A stretch of DNA of 64,000 nt from Rhodovastum sp963709085 (GCA_963709085.1 CAVPVB010000007.1:2852001-2916000); one strand, 5' to 3'; numbered from the stretch's first letter, positions 25,747-35,050 are shown. Notes: generated by a model not told the origin, from the letters alone. Numbers and translations are program-made.

Positions 25747-26628
25747 ATGCCCGATAACCAGACCGATTCCGGCTTCGAGATCGTCCGGCGGGAAGACTTC
25801 TCCGACGTGACCTACCTGCTCGCGGTGCGCCATCCCATGATGGCCCGCGCCGCCCGCCCCGGCCAGTTCGTCATCGTCATGTCGCACCAGGAGGGCGAGC
25901 GCATCCCGCTCACCATCGCCGATTTCGATGCGGCCGACGGCACCGTCACCCTGGTTATCCAGGCGGTCGGCAAGACCACCAAGGAAATGCAGCAGAGCTG
26001 CACCGTGGGCACCCGCCTGCACGCTTTGGTCGGGCCGATGGGCGTGCCCACCCATATGGGCGCGGCGAAGAAAGTCGTCTGCGTCGGCGGCGGCCTCGGT
26101 GTCGCGCCGATCTACCCGCAGGCGCGCGGCTTCAAGCAGAACGGCGCCAGCGTCATCGGCATCCTCGGCTTCCGCACGAAAGATCTGGTGTTCTGGGAAG
26201 ACCGTTTCCGCGCCGTCTGCGACGAGGTCATCCTGTGCACCGATGACGGTTCGGCCGGGATGAAGGGCTTCGTCAGCGACGGCATCCGCCAGGCCATCGC
26301 CGCCCACCCCGACATCGACGAGGTGGTGGCGATCGGCCCGCCGATAATGATGAAGGCCTGCGCCGAGACAACCCGGCCGCACGGCATCCGCACCATGGTC
26401 AGCCTCAACCCGATCATGGTGGACGGCACCGGCATGTGCGGCGGCTGCCGGGTGAAGCTGGGCGACGTGGTCAAGTTCGCCTGCGTGGACGGGCCGGATT
26501 TCGACGGCCATCTGGTCGATTTCGACGATTTGATGACCCGCCTGCGCCGCTACGCCGAGGAAGAAAAGGCGGCGGTGGCACGCTGGTCCGAGACCTGCCG
26601 CATGCGCGCCCTGCTGGCCGCCTCCTGA
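25747..26628 (+). CDS. sudB: Sulfide dehydrogenase/NfnA-like FAD/NAD-binding subunit (SudB-like)
   Basis: 293 residues, starting at ATG 25747 behind an ideal AAGGGAGGAGG site. Ferredoxin-NADP reductase fold: FAD-binding RPGQFVIVMSHQEGERIPLT, NAD(P) domain VCVGGGLGVAPIYPQARG, and a C-terminal [2Fe-2S] cluster set in GTGMCGGCRVKLGDVVKFACVDG. This is the small subunit of the SudAB/NfnAB family, which moves electrons between NAD(P)H and ferredoxin. The next gene is the matching large subunit (23 bases away), then KorAB. In this setting the likely job is to exchange electrons between NAD(P)H and the ferredoxin used by the 2-oxoacid oxidoreductase. Confidence 0.9.
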   Translation: MPDNQTDSGFEIVRREDFSDVTYLLAVRHPMMARAARPGQFVIVMSHQEGERIPLTIADFDAADGTVTLVIQAVGKTTKEMQQSCTVGTRLHALVGPMGVPTHMGAAKKVVCVGGGLGVAPIYPQARGFKQNGASVIGILGFRTKDLVFWEDRFRAVCDEVILCTDDGSAGMKGFVSDGIRQAIAAHPDIDEVVAIGPPIMMKACAETTRPHGIRTMVSLNPIMVDGTGMCGGCRVKLGDVVKFACVDGPDFDGHLVDFDDLMTRLRRYAEEEKAAVARWSETCRMRALLAAS

Positions 26629-26650
26629 CCGAACAGCACAGACAGAAACC

Positions 26651-28138
26651 ATGGCCCCGAAGCGCACGACACGCAGCATCCCGCAGCAACGGACCCCGGC
26701 CCGCGAGCAGGACCCGGCGGTGCGGCGCGGCAATTTCGAGGAAGTGACGCTCGCCTACGACGACGCCGAGGCGATGCTGGAATCGCAGCGCTGCCTGGTC
26801 TGCCCGGAGCCCGCCTGCACCTCCGGCTGCCCGGTCGGCATCGACATCCCGGGCTTCATCTCCCGCATTTCCGACGGCGACATCCGTGGCGCCTATGACG
26901 TGCTGGCGCGCACCAACCTGATGCCCGCGGTGTGCGGCCGGGTCTGCCCGCAGGAGAATCAGTGCGAAGGCGTCTGCATCGTCGGCGATGTGCTGGAACC
27001 GGTGGCGATCGGCCGGCTGGAACGTTTCGTTGGCGACCGCGCCATCGCCGGCGGGTTTGCCCGCCGGCCCTATATCGAGCCAAACGGGTTGCGCATCGGC
27101 GTGGTCGGCTCCGGGCCGGCCGGCATGGCCTGCGCGGCCGACATGGCGAAGGCGGGCTGCGCCGTCACCGTGTATGAGGCGTTTCATTTGCCGGGCGGGG
27201 TGCTGCGCTACGGCATTCCCGATTTCCGCCTGCCCAACAGCGTGGTGGACGCCGAGATCGAGGGGCTGCGCCGGCTTGGCGTGCGTTTCGAATGCAACAC
27301 GCTGGTCGGGCGGCTGTTCAGCATCGAACAGATGATCGACGAGCTCGGCTACCACGCCGTGTTCATCGGCACCGGCGCCGGCTATCCGGCCATGCTCGGC
27401 ATTCCGGGTGATTCATTGAACGGCGTGCTGTCGGCCAACGAGTTGCTGACCCGCTGCAACCTGATGCGGGCGCGCGACTTCCCCGCCGTGGATACGCCGT
27501 TGCCGCTCGGTCGCCATGTCGCCGTGGTGGGCGCGGGCAACACCGCCATGGATGCGATGCGCGTGTGTCTGCGGCTCGGCGCCGAGCGGGTCAGTTGCAT
27601 CTACCGCCGCAGCCGCGCCGAATGCCCGGCGCGCGCGGAAGAAGTGCACCACGCCGAGCAGGAAGGCATCGAATTTCATTGGCTGACCGCGCCGGTGGAG
27701 GTGCTCGGCGATGGAAAGGGCAATGTGCGGGCGCTGCGCTGCCAGCGCATGGAACTGGGCGAGCCGGATCGTTCCGGCCGCGCCCGCCCGGTGCCGGTGC
27801 CGGGCAGCGAGCACGACATCGAGGTCGATCAGATCGTGTTCGCCATCGGCACCAACGCCAACCCGATCATCGGCCAGACGTCCGGCCTCGGGTTGGACAA
27901 GCGCGGCTATATCGCGGTGGACGAGACTCTCGCCACTTCGCTGGCCGGCGTCTATGCCGGCGGCGACATCGTCACCGGCGCGGCCACCGTCATCGAGGCG
28001 ATGGGCGCCGGCCGACGCGCCGCCCGCAGCATGAAGGATTATCTGGGTCTGTCCGATCCTTCAGCGCCAAGCGCCCCGGGCAGCCTGTTCGGCATCCCGT
28101 GCGACGAACGCAATTTTGTCCGCCTGCGCATCGCCTGA
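26651..28138 (+). CDS. sudA: NADPH-dependent glutamate synthase beta-like / SudA-like subunit
   Basis: 495 residues. N-terminal iron-sulfur domain with two Cys sets (CLVCPEPACTSGCPVGIDIP and CGRVCPQENQCEGVC), FAD site VVGSGPAGMACAADMAKAG, and NAD(P) site AVVGAGNTAMDAMRVCLRLGA, with the late GGDIVTGAATVIEAMGAGR motif. The same fold serves as GltD, SudA, NfnB and the NADP-reductase subunit of 2-oxoglutarate:NADP oxidoreductases. Here no gltB is present and it sits between SudB and KorA, so a ferredoxin:NAD(P) oxidoreductase role is more likely than glutamate synthase. KorA follows 7 bases later. Confidence 0.9.
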   Translation: MAPKRTTRSIPQQRTPAREQDPAVRRGNFEEVTLAYDDAEAMLESQRCLVCPEPACTSGCPVGIDIPGFISRISDGDIRGAYDVLARTNLMPAVCGRVCPQENQCEGVCIVGDVLEPVAIGRLERFVGDRAIAGGFARRPYIEPNGLRIGVVGSGPAGMACAADMAKAGCAVTVYEAFHLPGGVLRYGIPDFRLPNSVVDAEIEGLRRLGVRFECNTLVGRLFSIEQMIDELGYHAVFIGTGAGYPAMLGIPGDSLNGVLSANELLTRCNLMRARDFPAVDTPLPLGRHVAVVGAGNTAMDAMRVCLRLGAERVSCIYRRSRAECPARAEEVHHAEQEGIEFHWLTAPVEVLGDGKGNVRALRCQRMELGEPDRSGRARPVPVPGSEHDIEVDQIVFAIGTNANPIIGQTSGLGLDKRGYIAVDETLATSLAGVYAGGDIVTGAATVIEAMGAGRRAARSMKDYLGLSDPSAPSAPGSLFGIPCDERNFVRLRIA

Positions 28139-28145
28139 GGCACAC

Positions 28146-30050
28146 ATGAACGACGCGGTTACGATCGAACCTGAACGCCGGACCGGCGCCTGCCAGCCCG
28201 TTGTGCTCGCCGAACACATCGTCGAAATCATCAGCGATTCCGGCGAAGGCGCGCAACGTTGCGGCCAGGCGTTCGGCGCCATCGCCGCGCGCATGGGCAA
28301 CGGCGTCTGGACGGTGGAAATCATCCCCGCCGAAATCCGCCCGCCCGCGCGCAGCACCGCGGGCGCCAGCGGCAACCGCATCCGCCTCGGCGCCGGGCGC
28401 ATCACCAATGGCGGCGGCCAGACCGATCTGACCGTCGCCTTCAACGAACAGGTGCTGCTCGGCCGGGTGCATGCCGGCGACCTCAAGCCGGGCTGCACCA
28501 TCCTGCTGGAAAGCATGTGGCGCGAGGACCGCGACCCCGCCATCGCCGCCAGCTACGTCCAGGTGCATGACCGGCTGGTCGCCGCCGGCTACGATGTGCG
28601 CGAAATCCCGATGGAGCGGGAATGCCACAAGCTGGTCGCCGATGCGCGGCGCGGCAAGAACATGTTCGCCCTCGGCATGCTGTGCCGCATCTACAGCCTC
28701 GATCTCGAACTGGCCCGCGAACAGATCGCCCTCGCCTTCGGCAAGAAGGACAAATCCGTCGTCGCGCAGAACGTGGCGCTGCTGGAGGCCGGCTTCGACT
28801 GGACCCAGCGCAACCTTGATCTCCGCTTCTCCATCCCCGCCGCGCCGGTGACCGAGCCGCAGATCGTGGTCAACGGCAACACCGCGCTGGCGCTCGGCGT
28901 CCTGGCCTCCGGCATGGAGGTCTGCGCCATGTATCCGATCACCCCGGCCACCTCGGCCTCGCATTATCTCAGCGACGTGTTCGAGAAGGTCGGCGGCATC
29001 GTTCACCAGGCCGAGGACGAGATCGCCGCCTGCGCCTTCGCGATCGGCGCCTCGTATGCCGGCAAATGCACCGTCACCATCACCTCGGGACCGGGCTATT
29101 CGCTCAAGCAGGAGGCGATCGGCCTGGCCGTGATGGGCGAGATTCCGCTGGTGGTGGTGAACGTCCAGCGCGGCGGACCGAGCACCGGCCAGCCTACCAA
29201 GGTCGAGCAGGGAGACCTGCTCACCACCATGTTCGGCAGCCATGGTGACGCGCCGAAAGTGGTGATCGCGCCATCGACCATCGAGGAATGTTTCTATTCC
29301 ATCATCACCGCCCGCAAGCTGGCCGAGGCTTTCGGTATGGTGGCGGTGGTGCTGTCGGACGCCTCGCTCGCCACCTCGCAGCAGCCGTTTCCGCGGCCGA
29401 CCTTCGATGCGGCGTGGCTCGCCGCCCCCGCCGATCAGAGCCGCGTGCCGGCCGGCATGCGCCCCTATGACTGGGACGAAGTCACCGGTCTCTCGCGCCG
29501 CTTTATCCCCGGCCAGCCCGGTGGCATGCACACCCTCACCGGCCTCGCGCATGACCGTGCCAGCAAGGTCGCCTATGATTCCGACAGCAACGAGCAAAGC
29601 ATCCACGCCCGCAGCCTGAAGCTCGCCACCCTGCAGAAAACGCTGCGGCCGCCGGTGGTGCATGGCGATGCCGAGGGCGATTTGCTCGTGGTGGGCTGGG
29701 GCAGCACCCGCGGCGCGATTGAGGAAGCTGTCGACGGTCTGCGCGCCGAAGGCCACCGCGTCGCCTCGCTGCATCTTTCCTTCCTGCAACCCATGCAGCC
29801 CGGCCTGAAGGCGATCATGCAGCGTTTCGGTCAGGTGCTTTGCATTGAAGCGAACTGGAGCGACCGGCCGGACGACGCGATGATCGACGCCGATAACCGC
29901 CGCTATTCGGCACTGGCCATGCTGCTGCGCGCCCGCACGCTGATCGATATCGATTGCTGGAGCGAGGTCAAGGGCCAGCCGATCAAGCCGGGTTCCATCC
30001 GCCGCGTCGTCCTCGAAAAGCTCGCCGCCGCGACGGGAGAACAACCATGA
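28146..30050 (+). CDS. korA: 2-oxoacid:ferredoxin oxidoreductase subunit alpha (gamma-alpha fusion)
   Basis: 634 residues combining the gamma domain (about 25-210; GEGAQRCGQAFGAIAARMGN) and the alpha domain (about 235-620; MYPITPATSASHYLSDVF, QAEDEIAACAFAIGASYAGK and TSGPGYSLKQEAIGLAV). This fused layout is that of KorA/VorA-type enzymes, which oxidatively decarboxylate 2-oxoglutarate or a related 2-oxoacid to the acyl-CoA, reducing ferredoxin, or run the reverse CO2-fixing reaction. Start ATG 28146; the stop overlaps korB (ATGA). No ferredoxin subunit is fused; the 719-residue protein downstream may supply one. Exact substrate is not fixed by sequence. Confidence 0.92.
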   Translation: MNDAVTIEPERRTGACQPVVLAEHIVEIISDSGEGAQRCGQAFGAIAARMGNGVWTVEIIPAEIRPPARSTAGASGNRIRLGAGRITNGGGQTDLTVAFNEQVLLGRVHAGDLKPGCTILLESMWREDRDPAIAASYVQVHDRLVAAGYDVREIPMERECHKLVADARRGKNMFALGMLCRIYSLDLELAREQIALAFGKKDKSVVAQNVALLEAGFDWTQRNLDLRFSIPAAPVTEPQIVVNGNTALALGVLASGMEVCAMYPITPATSASHYLSDVFEKVGGIVHQAEDEIAACAFAIGASYAGKCTVTITSGPGYSLKQEAIGLAVMGEIPLVVVNVQRGGPSTGQPTKVEQGDLLTTMFGSHGDAPKVVIAPSTIEECFYSIITARKLAEAFGMVAVVLSDASLATSQQPFPRPTFDAAWLAAPADQSRVPAGMRPYDWDEVTGLSRRFIPGQPGGMHTLTGLAHDRASKVAYDSDSNEQSIHARSLKLATLQKTLRPPVVHGDAEGDLLVVGWGSTRGAIEEAVDGLRAEGHRVASLHLSFLQPMQPGLKAIMQRFGQVLCIEANWSDRPDDAMIDADNRRYSALAMLLRARTLIDIDCWSEVKGQPIKPGSIRRVVLEKLAAATGEQP

Positions 30051-31039
30051 GCGACGCCACCGAATGCCTGCTGCGCCTGCACGATGAGCACCACGCGCTG
30101 GAGGATTACCAGAGCGGGGTGCCGCGCTGGTGCTCGGGCTGTGGCGACAACGCCATCCTGACCGCGGTGCAGCGGCTGTGCCGCGACGAAGACCTGCGCC
30201 CGGAAAAGACCGTGTTCGTCTCCGGCATCGGCTGCTCCAGCCGCCTGCCGCACTACATGAGCACCTACGGGCTGCACAGCCTGCACGGCCGCGCCCTGCC
30301 GATCGCCGAGGGCATCCGCATGGCCCGGCCCGATCTGGCGGTGTTCGTCAATACCGGCGACGGCGATTGCTGCAGCATCGGCGCGGCGCACTGGATTCAC
30401 GCCATTCGCTACAACATGAACCTCACGGTCATGCTGCATGACAACCAGATCTACGGCCTGACCAAGAAGCAGGCCTCGCCCACCTCGCCGATCGGCACGC
30501 GCAGCAACACCACCCCGCACGGCAGTTATCTGGAGGCGCTGCAACCGCTGCAGGTGACGCTCGGGGTGCAGAACGTCTCGTTCGTGGCGCAGGCGGTCGA
30601 TTGGATTCCCGAAACGCTCTACGACATCCTGCGCGCCGCCTACCGGCATCGCGGCTTCTCGTTCGTGCGCATCCTGCAGCGCTGCCCGGAATGGCTGCCG
30701 AAGATGTTCGAGCCGTACATCCAGGACCCGCTTCGGGTGCAATTGCTGCACCATGAGCGCGGGCTTTCCATCAGTCCCGGCCTGGGAAAAATCTATCGCA
30801 ACCAGCTTGAGCACGATCCGCGCGACCTGTCGGCGGCGCGCGACGTGGCGTCGGGGCACGACCCGATCCCGGTCGGCATCCTGTACCACAACCCCGACGT
30901 GCCCTGTTACGAGGATTTGCGCCAATCCGCGGCGTCCCGCTCGCCCGAGCACATTCGCGCCGGGCTGGAGGCCGAGTTCGACAAGTTCACCATCTGGCCG
31001 CACGCCGTGCCCGCCGCACCGGCGCCGGACGCCGGCTGA
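30047..31039 (+). CDS. korB: 2-oxoacid:ferredoxin oxidoreductase subunit beta
   Basis: 330 residues; TPP-binding catalytic subunit. [4Fe-4S] cysteines are visible in RWCSGCGDNAIL, SGIGCSSRLP and ILQRCPEW; the TPP/Mg motif is NTGDGDCCSIGAAHWIHAIR followed by NNxxYG-type MLHDNQIYGLTKKQASPTSP, and the GTRSNTTPHG segment is typical of KorB. Start codon overlaps the korA stop, so the subunits are made in equal amount. The presence of both subunits, in order, beside an NfnAB/SudBA pair suggests a 2-oxoacid:NAD(P) oxidoreductase system, comparable to the KorABC enzyme known from Azoarcus evansii. Confidence 0.93.
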   Translation: MSDATECLLRLHDEHHALEDYQSGVPRWCSGCGDNAILTAVQRLCRDEDLRPEKTVFVSGIGCSSRLPHYMSTYGLHSLHGRALPIAEGIRMARPDLAVFVNTGDGDCCSIGAAHWIHAIRYNMNLTVMLHDNQIYGLTKKQASPTSPIGTRSNTTPHGSYLEALQPLQVTLGVQNVSFVAQAVDWIPETLYDILRAAYRHRGFSFVRILQRCPEWLPKMFEPYIQDPLRVQLLHHERGLSISPGLGKIYRNQLEHDPRDLSAARDVASGHDPIPVGILYHNPDVPCYEDLRQSAASRSPEHIRAGLEAEFDKFTIWPHAVPAAPAPDAG

Positions 31040-31081
31040 GCCGCGCGGACAAAGCAGAAAACGCGGGCAGGGCAGAAAAAC

Positions 31082-33241
31082 ATGCACATCGCACACCAGG
31101 ACCAGTTCGCCTTCTACCTGACCGGCCGGCTCTCCTCCGGCGCGCTGGAACCGATCGAGGGACGTGGTCTGGTCCCGGCCGCGCTCGCGGCCTATCGCGA
31201 CCTCGCCGCCCTGCGCCACGATTTCCCCCTGGTGCTGACGCCGGGCGCCCCCGCGCGCAGCCTGTCCGGGCTGTTCGATGCGGCGGTGGCCGGCGCCGGC
31301 GCGGGCGAGGCCGCCGAACGCCTGCGCGGCCACGCAAGGCGGATCGAACGCGCGCTGCGCCGCCTCGCCGCCGAAAATGCGACCGAAACACTGGCGACAG
31401 CCTGGGACGCCGCAAGCGAACAATTGCTCGCCGCGGACCCGGGCCTGCGCGACAGCCTGGACCGCCTGCGTCTCGCCTTGCCGCGCGACGGCGCACTGGC
31501 CGGCTGCGATGGAAAACTGCCTGCGCGCCTGCTCGCGCATGAATGGAGTGAGCAGCAGCGCGCCCGGACCGACCGCCTGCGGGAGACGATCGGCACGCTG
31601 GTGATGGGGCTGGAAGACATCCTGAAAGCCGACTTCGCCGCCTCGCCGGCAAGCCGCAGCCCGGAGCGGTTGCGCGCGGCGATCGGATCGGGGCTGGCCG
31701 CCAGCTTCGACTTCGACGCCATGGCGCGCCTGCTCGCCCGCGCCACCGCCACCGGCGGGCTGGACGACGGCCGCCGCAAGCGCATCGAATGGCTGCTGAC
31801 GGTGCTGCGGTCGCAGGCTTTTGTCCCGCTGCCGGGCCAGAGCGCGCCGGCGTACGGTTTCATCTTCGATAATTGCGAAGCGGCGCTGCAGGCCTGGCGC
31901 GAGCGCCAGCCCGCCGCCGCCGAACTGGCGCGGGCGATCGCCATGGCGCGGCTGGAAGTGGCCGGCGAATACAGCGAGGCCAAACACGACGCATTGTTCG
32001 CTGGCCTCGGCGACAGCTTGACCGGCCCGCAGGCGGCGTTCGTTCCCGACTATCTGGTGTGCGTCGCCGACCATGCGCTGACGCCGGACCGGGCGGCGAT
32101 GATCATCGAGGCGCTCGGCGCCGGGCTGCCGTTCAAGGTGCTGGTGCAGACCGACGACCTGCTCGGCGGCGGCGGCACGCTGGCGGCGCTCGGCCTGCCG
32201 GTGCGGCCGATCGCCGCGACCGCCCTCGGCCTGGGCGATGTGTACGTGCTGCAGGCCGGCGCCTCGCAGTTGCTCGCCCAGTTGGGCCGGGTGCAGGCCG
32301 GGCTCGCGTTTGCCGGGCCGGCGCTGTTCAGCCTGTTCAGCGGCGCCGGGCCGGCGACCGCGCCGCTGCCGCCCTATCTGGTGTCGGCCGCCGCGGTGGA
32401 ATCGCGGGCATTCCCCGCCATTGCCTATGACCCCGGCGCCGGGCTGGACGGGGCGTCGCGCTTCTCCCTCGATGCCAACCCGCAGGCCGAGCGCGACTGG
32501 CCGCTGCATGCGCTGGGCTGGGAGGATGCGGCGCATCACCGGCAGGGCGAGACGGTGGCGTTCACCCTGGTTGACTTCCTGGCCATGGACCGCCGTGCCG
32601 CGCCGCATCTTGCGCGCGTCGCCCCGGAGGCCTGGAATGATCATCTGGTGCCGGTGGCCGAGGCGGTGGCCCCGTCGCGGCCGGACAAGCAGGCAAGCGT
32701 GCCCTGCCTGTTGCTGGCCGATGCCGAGGGCGGGCTGCACAAGGTGCTGGCCGACGACACGCTGCTGCGCGAGGCGCGCCGTTGCCTGGGCCGCTGGCGC
32801 GCTTTGCAGGAACTGGGCGGCATCAACAACTCGCATGCGGCCCGGCAGGTCGCGGCGGCGCGTCAGGAATGGGAGCGGCAGGCCCCCCAGGCCGCACCAC
32901 CCGTCGTTGCGCCGCCTGAAGCCGAACTGCCTGCACCCGTCGCCGCGCCTATCACCGCATCGGCCGAGGCGGCAGCCGAGCCGGAGACTGTGCCCGACGC
33001 GGCGTATATCGAATCGGCACGCTGCAGCAGTTGCAACGAGTGCATCCGGGTCAACGACCGCATGTTCGGTTACGACGCCAACCGCCAGGCGACCATCATC
33101 GACCCGGCCGCCGGCCCGTATCGCCACCTCGTCGAGGCGGCGGAAAGCTGCCAGGTCTCGGTGATCCACCCCGGCAGGCCGCGCGATGCCAACGAGCCGG
33201 GGCTGGAGGAGTTGCTGCAGCGGGCGGCGCCGTTCCTGTAA
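31082..33241 (+). CDS. PFOR-like large protein with C-terminal ferredoxin domain, Kor-associated
   Basis: 719 residues. I do not recognise a named family over its length. N-terminal ~300 residues are helical; residues ~320-440 read like a degenerate thiamine-domain of pyruvate:ferredoxin oxidoreductase (KVLVQTDDLLGGGGT, then GDVYVLQAGASQLLAQLGRV and a GPALFSLFSG strand) but without a TPP/Mg motif such as GDG. Residues ~620-650 are an Ala/Pro linker and ~641-700 form a ferredoxin-type domain with ARCSSCNECIRVNDRMFGY and a later Cys in AESCQVSVIHPG. It follows korB by 42 bases on the same strand. I infer an electron-transfer subunit of the Kor/Sud complex. Confidence 0.7.
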   Translation: MHIAHQDQFAFYLTGRLSSGALEPIEGRGLVPAALAAYRDLAALRHDFPLVLTPGAPARSLSGLFDAAVAGAGAGEAAERLRGHARRIERALRRLAAENATETLATAWDAASEQLLAADPGLRDSLDRLRLALPRDGALAGCDGKLPARLLAHEWSEQQRARTDRLRETIGTLVMGLEDILKADFAASPASRSPERLRAAIGSGLAASFDFDAMARLLARATATGGLDDGRRKRIEWLLTVLRSQAFVPLPGQSAPAYGFIFDNCEAALQAWRERQPAAAELARAIAMARLEVAGEYSEAKHDALFAGLGDSLTGPQAAFVPDYLVCVADHALTPDRAAMIIEALGAGLPFKVLVQTDDLLGGGGTLAALGLPVRPIAATALGLGDVYVLQAGASQLLAQLGRVQAGLAFAGPALFSLFSGAGPATAPLPPYLVSAAAVESRAFPAIAYDPGAGLDGASRFSLDANPQAERDWPLHALGWEDAAHHRQGETVAFTLVDFLAMDRRAAPHLARVAPEAWNDHLVPVAEAVAPSRPDKQASVPCLLLADAEGGLHKVLADDTLLREARRCLGRWRALQELGGINNSHAARQVAAARQEWERQAPQAAPPVVAPPEAELPAPVAAPITASAEAAAEPETVPDAAYIESARCSSCNECIRVNDRMFGYDANRQATIIDPAAGPYRHLVEAAESCQVSVIHPGRPRDANEPGLEELLQRAAPFL

Positions 33242-33262
33242 TCTTTTCGGCGTCGATGGCGC

Positions 33263-34000
33263 ATGGAGCCGCACGAATACGCGCTGATGGACGCCGCCGA
33301 AGAGCGGATGTGGTGGTACCGCGCCCTACACGCGCGTCTGGCCGATGCGCTCGCCGGGGTGCACGGGCGGGTGCTCGATGCCGGCTGCGGCACCGGCGGC
33401 CTGCTGGCCATGCTGCGCACGGCCCATCCCGCCCTGGCGCTGACCGGGGTGGAATGGTCGGGCGAGGCCGCGCGGCGGGCGGCTGAAAAGAGCGGCGCCG
33501 CCATCGCCCGCGGCAGCGTCAACGCCCTGCCCTTCGCCGATGCCAGCTTCGACGCCGTGGTGTCCGCCGACGTGCTGTGCCACGGCGCGGTCGATCCGGT
33601 CGCCGCGCTGGCGGAGTTGCACCGGGTGCTGCGGCCGGGTGGCATCCTGGTGGTGAACATGCCCGCCTATGCATGGTTGCTGTCCGCACATGACCGCCAG
33701 GTGCACAATGTGCGCCGCTGGACCGCCGGCGGTACCGGCACGGCCCTGCAACGGGCCGGCTTCGCCCGCGTGCGCGCCCGTTACTGGAACGGGCTGCTGC
33801 TGCCGTTGATGGTGCTGCAGCGCAAGCTGCGCGCCCGCGGCGATGGCGCGGCCTCCGACGTCGCCCCGTTTTCGCCATGGCTGGATGCGACGCTGCACGC
33901 CGTCACCCGGATCGAGCGTCGCCTGCCCGTCCCCTTGCCCGCCGGCGGCTCGGTCCTGGCAACCGCGATCCGGCCTCTGGCGCCCCGACCGCACCCATGA
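33263..34000 (+). CDS. Class I SAM-dependent methyltransferase
   Basis: 245 residues. Motif I is VLDAGCGTGGLLAML, motif II region LPFADASFDAVVSADVLCH, and the LHRVLRPGGILVVNMP strand is typical of the Methyltransf_11 group. N-terminal EYALMDAAEERMWWYRALH is seen in sugar/lipid-associated methyltransferases near glycosyltransferases. The stop overlaps the next gene, a polyprenyl-phosphate glycosyltransferase (ATGA), supporting a role in a lipid-linked glycan pathway. Acceptor unknown. Confidence 0.88.
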   Translation: MEPHEYALMDAAEERMWWYRALHARLADALAGVHGRVLDAGCGTGGLLAMLRTAHPALALTGVEWSGEAARRAAEKSGAAIARGSVNALPFADASFDAVVSADVLCHGAVDPVAALAELHRVLRPGGILVVNMPAYAWLLSAHDRQVHNVRRWTAGGTGTALQRAGFARVRARYWNGLLLPLMVLQRKLRARGDGAASDVAPFSPWLDATLHAVTRIERRLPVPLPAGGSVLATAIRPLAPRPHP

Positions 34001-35022
34001 GCAAGGATAACGACCGCATGCCCCCTGCCCCGCTCGCGGCCCCGCCGGATGCCGCCGCGTCGCGTCCCGCGCCGGGCCTGTCAATCGTCGTTCCGGTCTA
34101 CCGTGGCGCCGCAACAATCGGCCTGCTGGTCGCGGAATTGTCGAAACTCCATCCCGAAAACGGACTGGAAGTGGTGCTGGTGAACGATGGCAGCCCGGAT
34201 AATTCCGCCGAAATCTGCCGCAGCCTGGTGCGCAACGCTGCGGTGCCGGTGGTTTATGTCGAGCACGCCCGCAATTATGGCGAGCACAACGCGGTCATGA
34301 CCGGCCTGCGTCACGCCAGCGGCGCCTTCGTCATCACCATGGACGACGATCTGCAGAACCCGCCCGAGGAAGTGCTGAAACTGTACGATCATGCCCGGCT
34401 GGGCGGCTGGGACGTGGTGTATACCCGCTTTGCCGTGAAGGCGCATGCCGGCTGGCGCAACCTGGGCAGCCGCTTCGCCAACCAGGTGGCGGACTGGCTG
34501 CTGGACAAGCCGCGCGGGCTTTATCTCTCGTCCTTCCGTTGCATGTCGGAACTGGTGGTGCAATCGGTCACCTGCTATCGCGGCCCTTATCCGTATGTGG
34601 ACGGGCTGATCATGCAGGTGACCCAGCGCATCGACAGCATCGAGGTGCGCCACCTGCCGCGCGCCGAAGGCCGCTCCAACTACACGCTGAGGCGCCTGGT
34701 GCTGCTGTGGCTCAACCTCGCCACCAGCTTCTCGCTGGTGCCGCTGCGGCTGGCCATCTTCGCCGGGGTGGCGATGGCGGCGCTGGGCGTGGCCGGCGCC
34801 ACCGCCACCATTATCGAGGCGCTGACGACGCACGCCACGCCAAGCGGCTGGGCCTCGACCATGACCGCCCTCCTGCTGGTTTCCGGCGTGCAGTTCATGG
34901 TGCTCGGCGTGATGGGAGAATATATCGGTCGCACCTTCCTCTCCGCCAACGGCAAGCCGCAGGGCACGGTGCGGCTGGTCGAACGCAGCGACGGCGCCAG
35001 CGTGCGGCAGGACGCGGCATGA
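33997..35022 (+). CDS. Family 2 glycosyltransferase, polyprenyl-phosphate sugar transferase (ArnC/DPM-like)
   Basis: 341 residues. GT-A domain: LSIVVPVYRGAATIG, VVLVNDGSPDNS, and the DXD-type ITMDDDLQNPPEEV with NYGEHNAVMTGL; C-terminal two membrane helices (about 245-320) as in ArnC, GtrB and dolichol-phosphate mannosyltransferases. Such enzymes load a sugar onto undecaprenyl phosphate at the inner membrane. Start ATG 33997 overlaps the methyltransferase stop. The next gene is an ArnE/EmrE-type small membrane protein that could flip the product, as in the Arn pathway. Confidence 0.9.
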   Translation: MSKDNDRMPPAPLAAPPDAAASRPAPGLSIVVPVYRGAATIGLLVAELSKLHPENGLEVVLVNDGSPDNSAEICRSLVRNAAVPVVYVEHARNYGEHNAVMTGLRHASGAFVITMDDDLQNPPEEVLKLYDHARLGGWDVVYTRFAVKAHAGWRNLGSRFANQVADWLLDKPRGLYLSSFRCMSELVVQSVTCYRGPYPYVDGLIMQVTQRIDSIEVRHLPRAEGRSNYTLRRLVLLWLNLATSFSLVPLRLAIFAGVAMAALGVAGATATIIEALTTHATPSGWASTMTALLLVSGVQFMVLGVMGEYIGRTFLSANGKPQGTVRLVERSDGASVRQDAA

Positions 35023-35050
35023 CGCCGCCCCCCGGCGGGTGCGGCGCGCA

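Noticed and set aside
29903..33274. 1123-residue open frame on the minus strand opposite KorA-KorB and the 719-residue protein
   Set aside because: It is the mirror of genuine plus-strand genes in a GC-rich genome, is His/Arg/Gly-rich and has no domain; the plus-strand proteins have clear motifs.
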